Below, in pieces: positions 16,498 through 20,259 of a DNA stretch of 20,259 bases. A program made the translations under genes and the position numbers. Each line of letters opens with the position of its first letter. The stretch's first letter is position 1. The notes beneath the pieces are model-generated. The model saw only the letters and a program-made list of their open reading frames with translations, did not search any database and had not been told where the DNA came from. Source of the stretch: Cryomorphaceae bacterium (lineage in GTDB: Bacteria; Bacteroidota; Bacteroidia; Flavobacteriales; BACL11); assembly GCA_014384505.1 (NCBI GenBank), contig JACNFT010000074.1:1-20259 (forward strand), written 5' to 3'.

Positions 16498-16528
16498 AAA
16501 AGCCTCAAGTTTTCTTGAGGCTTTTTTT
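16498..16528 (+). terminator. Rho-independent terminator after the E2 gene
   Basis: AGCCTCAAG (16501-16509), a TTTT loop, and the perfect complement CTTGAGGCT (16514-16522) are followed by a run of T to 16528. The A-tract before the stem could also allow function in reverse. It separates E2 from the exonuclease gene. Confidence 0.93.
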
Positions 16529-16541
16529 ATACATTTACATT

Positions 16542-17327
16542 ATGAATTTAAAACTAGAAAAACCTATTGTATTCTTTGATTTAGAAACAACAGGAGTACA
16601 AGTTGCTAAAGATAGAATTGTAGAGATTTCTATCTTAAAAGTTTTTCCAAATGGAAATAAAGAGAGTAAAACTTGGTTGGTAAATCCTACTATCCCTATT
16701 CCTGAAGTAACTACAGCTATACATGGTATATCAGATGAAAAAATAGCAAACGAACCTACTTTTGATCAATTGGCTGTGGAAATATCTGAACTTATTCACA
16801 ATTGTGATTTAGCAGGATTCAATTCTAATAAATTTGATATTCCTTTACTAGCTGAAGAATTTTTAAGAGTTGGAATTGATTTTAGTATGGAAAATAGAAA
16901 AGCGGTAGATATTCAGAATATATTCCATAAACTAGAACAAAGAACATTAGTTGCTGCCTATAAGTTTTACTGTGATAAAGACTTAACCAATGCCCATTCA
17001 GCTGAAGCTGATACAACAGCAACATTTGAGGTGTTATTGGCTCAATTGGATAAATATGATGAACTAGAAAATGATGTTAACTTTCTTTCAGAATTTTCGC
17101 AAAGAGGAGGGAAATTTGCTGATATGGCAGGCTTTGTTCGTTTTAATGAAAAAGGAGAAGAAGTACTAAGCTTTGGGAAATACCGTGATGTAACTTTAGC
17201 TCAAATATGGAAGGATAATCCTGGTTATTTCTCATGGATTAACCAAGCAGATTTTCCACTTTACACCAAAAATGTAATGAAAAATTTTGCTACTAAAATG
17301 AAGTTAGAAAAAAAGTTTAACTCCTAG
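16542..17327 (+). CDS. DEDDh 3'-5' exonuclease with ExoX-like C-terminal domain
   Basis: This is a 261-residue DnaQ-family exonuclease. The catalytic acids are visible: D13 and E15 in FFDLETTG (Exo I), D99 in NSNKFDIPLLAEEF (Exo II), and H152/D157 in AHSAEADTTATFE (Exo III), so this is the DEDDh subtype using two metal ions. After the nuclease core (about 1-175), residues 195-250 form a second domain with FGKYRDVTLAQIWKDNPGYF and SWI, resembling the ExoX-like / DUF3820 C-terminal module. It may act in repair, RNA or DNA trimming, or as a proofreading-like nuclease; it is not fused to a polymerase. I start at the ATG at 16542 because the earlier TTG at 16515 lies inside the preceding terminator. 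The next gene follows after two bases, indicating an operon. Confidence 0.9.
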   Translation: MNLKLEKPIVFFDLETTGVQVAKDRIVEISILKVFPNGNKESKTWLVNPTIPIPEVTTAIHGISDEKIANEPTFDQLAVEISELIHNCDLAGFNSNKFDIPLLAEEFLRVGIDFSMENRKAVDIQNIFHKLEQRTLVAAYKFYCDKDLTNAHSAEADTTATFEVLLAQLDKYDELENDVNFLSEFSQRGGKFADMAGFVRFNEKGEEVLSFGKYRDVTLAQIWKDNPGYFSWINQADFPLYTKNVMKNFATKMKLEKKFNS

Positions 17328-17329
17328 AA

Positions 17330-17941
17330 ATGAAGATAATTTGTATTGGTCGTAATTATATAAATCATGCTAAAGAATTAGGTAATACTATTCCTAGTGA
17401 GCCTTTATTTTTTCTAAAGCCCAATACAGCAATACAGCCAAAAGGACATCCCTTTTTTATTCCTTTCTTCTCTAATGACATACATTATGAAGTGGAATTG
17501 GTAATAAAAATAAGTAAAGCAGGAAAACATATTGAAGAGCGTTTCGCTCACAACTATTATTCTCAAATTGGCTTAGGAATTGATTTTACAGCAAGAGATA
17601 TTCAACAAGAATGTAAAGAAAAAGGATTGCCTTGGGAAAAAGCTAAAGGCTTTGATGGTTCAGCCCAAATTAGCAGAACATTTATAGATAAATCAAGTTT
17701 AGATTTAAATAACATCTCCTTTAGCTTGGAAAAGAATTCAGAGCAAGTGCAAATAGGAAACAGTAAGGATATGTGCTTTAACTTTGATACTATTATTGCT
17801 TATATATCAAAATTCTATAGCCTAAAAATTGGAGATTTAATTTATACAGGAACACCAGAAGGAGTTGGCCCAGTAAAAGCTGGGGATAAATTAAAAGGAT
17901 TTATTGGAGAACAAGAAATGTTTAAGGTTTTAGTAAAATAA
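17330..17941 (+). CDS. Fumarylacetoacetate hydrolase family protein
   Basis: This 203-residue protein belongs to the FAH superfamily, single-domain FAHD1/YcgM-like group, which includes acylpyruvate hydrolases and oxaloacetate decarboxylases. Visible family features are the start KIICIGRNYINHAKELGN, the metal-binding acids E54 and E56 in HYEVELVIK and D85 in GIDFTARD, the lid/active-site segment GLPWEKAKGFDGSA (K104), and the C-terminal YTGTPEGVGPVKAGD. Length is normal for the group. The exact substrate is not predictable. Its ATG is two bases after the exonuclease stop codon, so the genes are probably translated from one mRNA although their functions are not obviously related. It ends one base from the convergent def stop codon. 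Confidence 0.93.
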   Translation: MKIICIGRNYINHAKELGNTIPSEPLFFLKPNTAIQPKGHPFFIPFFSNDIHYEVELVIKISKAGKHIEERFAHNYYSQIGLGIDFTARDIQQECKEKGLPWEKAKGFDGSAQISRTFIDKSSLDLNNISFSLEKNSEQVQIGNSKDMCFNFDTIIAYISKFYSLKIGDLIYTGTPEGVGPVKAGDKLKGFIGEQEMFKVLVK

Positions 17942-17942
17942 C

Positions 17943-18503
17943 TTACCTAGCGAATCGCATTTTATAAGTAGCATTAACTTTCCCTTTGCTAATATCCATT
18001 AGCTTACCCTTTATCATTCTTTTGCGTAAAGCTGTTAATTTATCTGTAAAAAGGATTCCATTAATATGGTCGTATTCATGCTGAATAACTCGAGCCGTTA
18101 AGCCATCATAAGTAGCAGTATGCTTTTCAAAATTTTCATCCATGTACTCAATTGTAATGGTAGATTTTCTACTTACATCTTCCCTTAAATCTGGTATAGA
18201 TAAACAGCCCTCATTAAATTCCCACTCCTCACCTGATTCTTCAAGAATCCTAGCATTAATAAATGCTTGTTTCACAATCACTTCTTTTATCTCCTCTTCA
18301 TCATCAAAAAAAGGAGTAGTATCAATTAAAAATAAACGAATTCCTTTATTAACCTGAGGTGCAGCCAAACCTACACCGTTAGCTTCATACATAGTTTCCC
18401 ACATATTAGCAAGAATAATATCAAATTCAGGATAATCTGGAGAAATATCGGAACACATTTTTCTTAAAATTGGTGATCCAAAAGCAACTATTGGTAATAT
18501 CAT
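17943..18503 (-). CDS. def: Peptide deformylase
   Basis: This metalloenzyme removes the formyl group from the N-terminal methionine of nascent proteins. All three signatures are present in 186 residues: motif I GVGLAAPQ (43-50), motif II EGCLS (98-102) with metal ligand C100, and motif III QHEYDH (141-146) with ligands H142 and H146 and catalytic E143. The acidic loop FFDDEEEIKEV (about 65-75) is a short insertion typical of longer deformylases. The start ATG (18503-18501) overlaps the MoxR stop codon by one base, showing translational coupling in an isomerase-MoxR-def operon. The other end faces the FAH-family gene with one base between and no terminator visible. Confidence 0.97.
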   Translation of the reverse strand: MILPIVAFGSPILRKMCSDISPDYPEFDIILANMWETMYEANGVGLAAPQVNKGIRLFLIDTTPFFDDEEEIKEVIVKQAFINARILEESGEEWEFNEGCLSIPDLREDVSRKSTITIEYMDENFEKHTATYDGLTARVIQHEYDHINGILFTDKLTALRKRMIKGKLMDISKGKVNATYKMRFAR

Positions 18504-19459
18504 TATAGAATTGATTCTATAATTTGATCTACACTCATTCCTTCAGCTTCAGCTTTATAGTTTTTTACTAATCTATGGCGTAAAATTGGTTTTGCAACTG
18601 CTTTTACATCTTCAATATCCGGAGCATATTTTCCGTTTATTGCAGCATAACACTTAGCTGCCATCAACATAAATTGAGAGGCTCTTGGGCCTGCGCCCCA
18701 TTCGATATATTGCTTTACAACATCAGCCGCTTTATCAGAGTCTGGCCTAGTTTTAGCAACCAAACTAACTGAATATTGCAATACATTATCAGTTACAGGT
18801 AATTTTGTAATCAACTCTTGATATTGAATAATCTCTTCAGCTGACATAATCGTATCTAATTGCACATTATTTTTAACTGTAGTTTGTTTTACTATCTGTA
18901 ATTCCTCTTCATAAGTAGGATAGTCCAATAGTACATTAAACATAAAACGATCTAATTGCGCTTCAGGCAAAGGGTAAGTTCCCTCCTGTTCAATAGGATT
19001 CTGGGTAGCCAATACAAAGAAAGGCTTATCTAATACATATTGTGTTCCGGCATTAGTTACTGATCTTTCTTGCATAGCTTCTAATAAAGCTGCCTGTGTT
19101 TTAGGAGGGGTACGATTAATCTCATCTGCCAATATAATATTAGCAAACAAAGGTCCTTTTATAAATTTAAAATTTCGGTTTTCATTTAGTATTTCAGCCC
19201 CCACAATATCAGAAGGCATTAAATCAGGTGTAAACTGAATTCGATTAAAGTTAAGCCCTAAAGAATCGGAGATAGTTTGTACTAATAAGGTTTTTGCCAA
19301 ACCAGGAACCCCAACTAACAAACAGTGTCCATTGCAAAAAATAGATATCAATACTTGTTGTACAACATCATCCTGTCCTATTATTACTTTAGCTATTTCG
19401 TTCTTAAATTTATTGTATTTTACAACAAACGCATCAATAGCTTGAACTTCATTACTCAT
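18503..19459 (-). CDS. MoxR-family AAA+ ATPase
   Basis: MoxR ATPases are AAA+ chaperone-like proteins that help assemble or activate metal- or von-Willebrand-domain-containing proteins. The 318 residues show Walker A GVPGLAKT (50-57), Walker B ILADE (109-113) followed by INRTPPKTQAALLEAMQE, sensor-like ATQNPIEQEGTYPLPEAQLDRF, and the C-terminal AAA lid (GAGPRASQFM). The second Walker A glycine is Ala, as in many MoxR proteins. I chose the ATG at 19459 (MSNEVQAIDAF), one base after the isomerase stop; the longer frame starts inside the upstream gene with no family similarity. No DUF58 or VWA partner gene, a common MoxR neighbour, is visible downstream, where def follows instead. Confidence 0.95.
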   Translation of the reverse strand: MSNEVQAIDAFVVKYNKFKNEIAKVIIGQDDVVQQVLISIFCNGHCLLVGVPGLAKTLLVQTISDSLGLNFNRIQFTPDLMPSDIVGAEILNENRNFKFIKGPLFANIILADEINRTPPKTQAALLEAMQERSVTNAGTQYVLDKPFFVLATQNPIEQEGTYPLPEAQLDRFMFNVLLDYPTYEEELQIVKQTTVKNNVQLDTIMSAEEIIQYQELITKLPVTDNVLQYSVSLVAKTRPDSDKAADVVKQYIEWGAGPRASQFMLMAAKCYAAINGKYAPDIEDVKAVAKPILRHRLVKNYKAEAEGMSVDQIIESIL

Positions 19460-19460
19460 A

Positions 19461-20259
19461 TTATTTATTCCATTTATTAGCAAGCTCACATTCGGAAAGT
19501 GCATCCGATAGTCTAATGTAAGTTTTGGTAATTGTTTTACTCATCCATTTCTCAAGTATCTCTTGTTTTTTTGTATTAATTGAATACTCTTTGATTTTTG
19601 AAAAATCATCTACTAGATTCGCTTTATGGGTCTCTACCCTTTTATTTAATCTTAAAATACGATACGCCTTATTCTCATCTTGCGTTTGTATTAATGATGG
19701 AGCTGAAACCTCACCCTCTGCCAAACTCTCAACCACTAAGCGTAAGGCAGGTGTCATATCATCAAGTATATGCAAAGTTGACATAGTATTTGGATTCAAT
19801 AACAAGCCTCCATTATTTTTATTTTCATCATCAGAATACTTACTTACTGCCTCGTCAAAAGTAAGCGCCCCTGCACTTGTTTGATTTGCAATGCTATCCA
19901 TTTTTAATTTGGCAGCATGTAATTCGGTAGCATTTACTTTTGTTTTGATAAGGATATGTCTCGCATTTATTTGCTCTCCTCTCCTTTCAATAAGCTGTAC
20001 AATATGATATCCAAATTGAGATTCTATCACTTCAGAAATTTCACCTTTTTTTAAGCGAAATGCTGCTCTTTCAAACTCAGGAACTAAATCACCTCTATTT
20101 ACAAAACCAAGCTCACCCCCTTTGCTTGCTGAACCTGGATCGTCAGAATACAACGTAGCCAACATTTTAAAATCTTCACCATTATACACTCTTTCTCTAA
20201 AACTATTTAGCTTAGCTCTTATTTTATCTTTCTGCTCATTTGTTATATTAGGCTTTATT
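19461..20259 (-). CDS. Parvulin-type peptidylprolyl isomerase (SurA-like), 5' end outside the window
   Basis: The reading frame runs off the right edge: in-frame codons continue without a stop from 20189 to 20258 (IKPNITNEQKDKIRAKLN), so an apparent GTG start at 20189 is internal. The visible 265 residues contain most of one parvulin domain (SDDPGSASKGGELGFVNRGD, then GYHIVQLIERR) and a second, more divergent one (NARHILIK ... LTFDEAVSKYSDD ... NNGGLL ... AYRILRLNKR). This arrangement matches SurA-like periplasmic folding factors for outer-membrane proteins. The C-terminal tail (about the last 45 residues) is lysine-rich and probably helical. A signal peptide is expected but lies beyond the window. 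MoxR starts one base after its stop codon. Confidence 0.92.
   Translation of the reverse strand, partial: IKPNITNEQKDKIRAKLNSFRERVYNGEDFKMLATLYSDDPGSASKGGELGFVNRGDLVPEFERAAFRLKKGEISEVIESQFGYHIVQLIERRGEQINARHILIKTKVNATELHAAKLKMDSIANQTSAGALTFDEAVSKYSDDENKNNGGLLLNPNTMSTLHILDDMTPALRLVVESLAEGEVSAPSLIQTQDENKAYRILRLNKRVETHKANLVDDFSKIKEYSINTKKQEILEKWMSKTITKTYIRLSDALSECELANKWNK

Noticed and set aside
16515..16541. TTG start of the exonuclease with residues MRLFLYIYI
   Set aside because: This segment lies inside the intrinsic terminator of the preceding gene; the ATG at 16542 fits family N-termini.
20187..20189. GTG as the start of the isomerase gene
   Set aside because: The frame is open and protein-like upstream to the window edge (IKPNITNEQKDKIRAKLN), so this codon is an internal valine.

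Overview
The window is AT-rich DNA (about one third G+C by eye) from a member of the Bacteroidota, most likely Flavobacteriales. Four things point there. A 1772-residue PKD-repeat protein ends in a type B type IX secretion (CHU_C / gliding-motility-type) C-terminal domain. RecR, Lgt, RecR-adjacent and MoxR proteins have the sequence style of that group. Several genes have a TAnnTTTG -7 promoter element close to the start codon. Shine-Dalgarno sequences are largely absent. I found no rRNA, tRNA, CRISPR array, transposase or integrase.

Layout. Positions 1-366 hold no gene but carry a seven-copy 21-bp tandem repeat (18-164). Positions 367-5088 are on the minus strand: pheT, a decayed duplicate of the 3' end of a peptide-type substrate-binding protein gene, a small J-domain + KTSC-domain gene, and the intact substrate-binding protein gene. 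The large PKD-repeat surface protein (5126-10444, minus) lies directly upstream of the substrate-binding protein gene. On the plus strand, mtaB and lgt form a pair, converging on a minus-strand sodium:solute symporter gene. The symporter gene diverges from recR, which is followed by a 2-oxoacid dehydrogenase E2 gene with its own promoter and a clear intrinsic terminator. A DEDDh exonuclease gene and a fumarylacetoacetate-hydrolase-family gene follow, converging by one base on a minus-strand operon of a parvulin isomerase (cut by the right edge), a MoxR ATPase and peptide deformylase.

Most of this is housekeeping: phenylalanine charging, tRNA modification, lipoprotein acylation, recombination repair, oxo-acid catabolism, N-terminal deformylation and envelope protein folding. 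For five genes the in-frame ATG inside the longest open frame is the better start, because the upstream TTG falls inside a -7 promoter box or terminator, or the conserved N-terminus begins later. For the isomerase the reading frame runs off the window.

The least ordinary part is 2.84-5.11 kb. The J-KTSC gene sits between direct repeats of the 3' end of the substrate-binding protein gene (51 of 51 bases identical, then decaying), which resembles a duplication or insertion scar. A terminator-like hairpin encloses the start codon of the same substrate-binding protein gene. I did not find convincing evidence of a complete undescribed multi-gene system.
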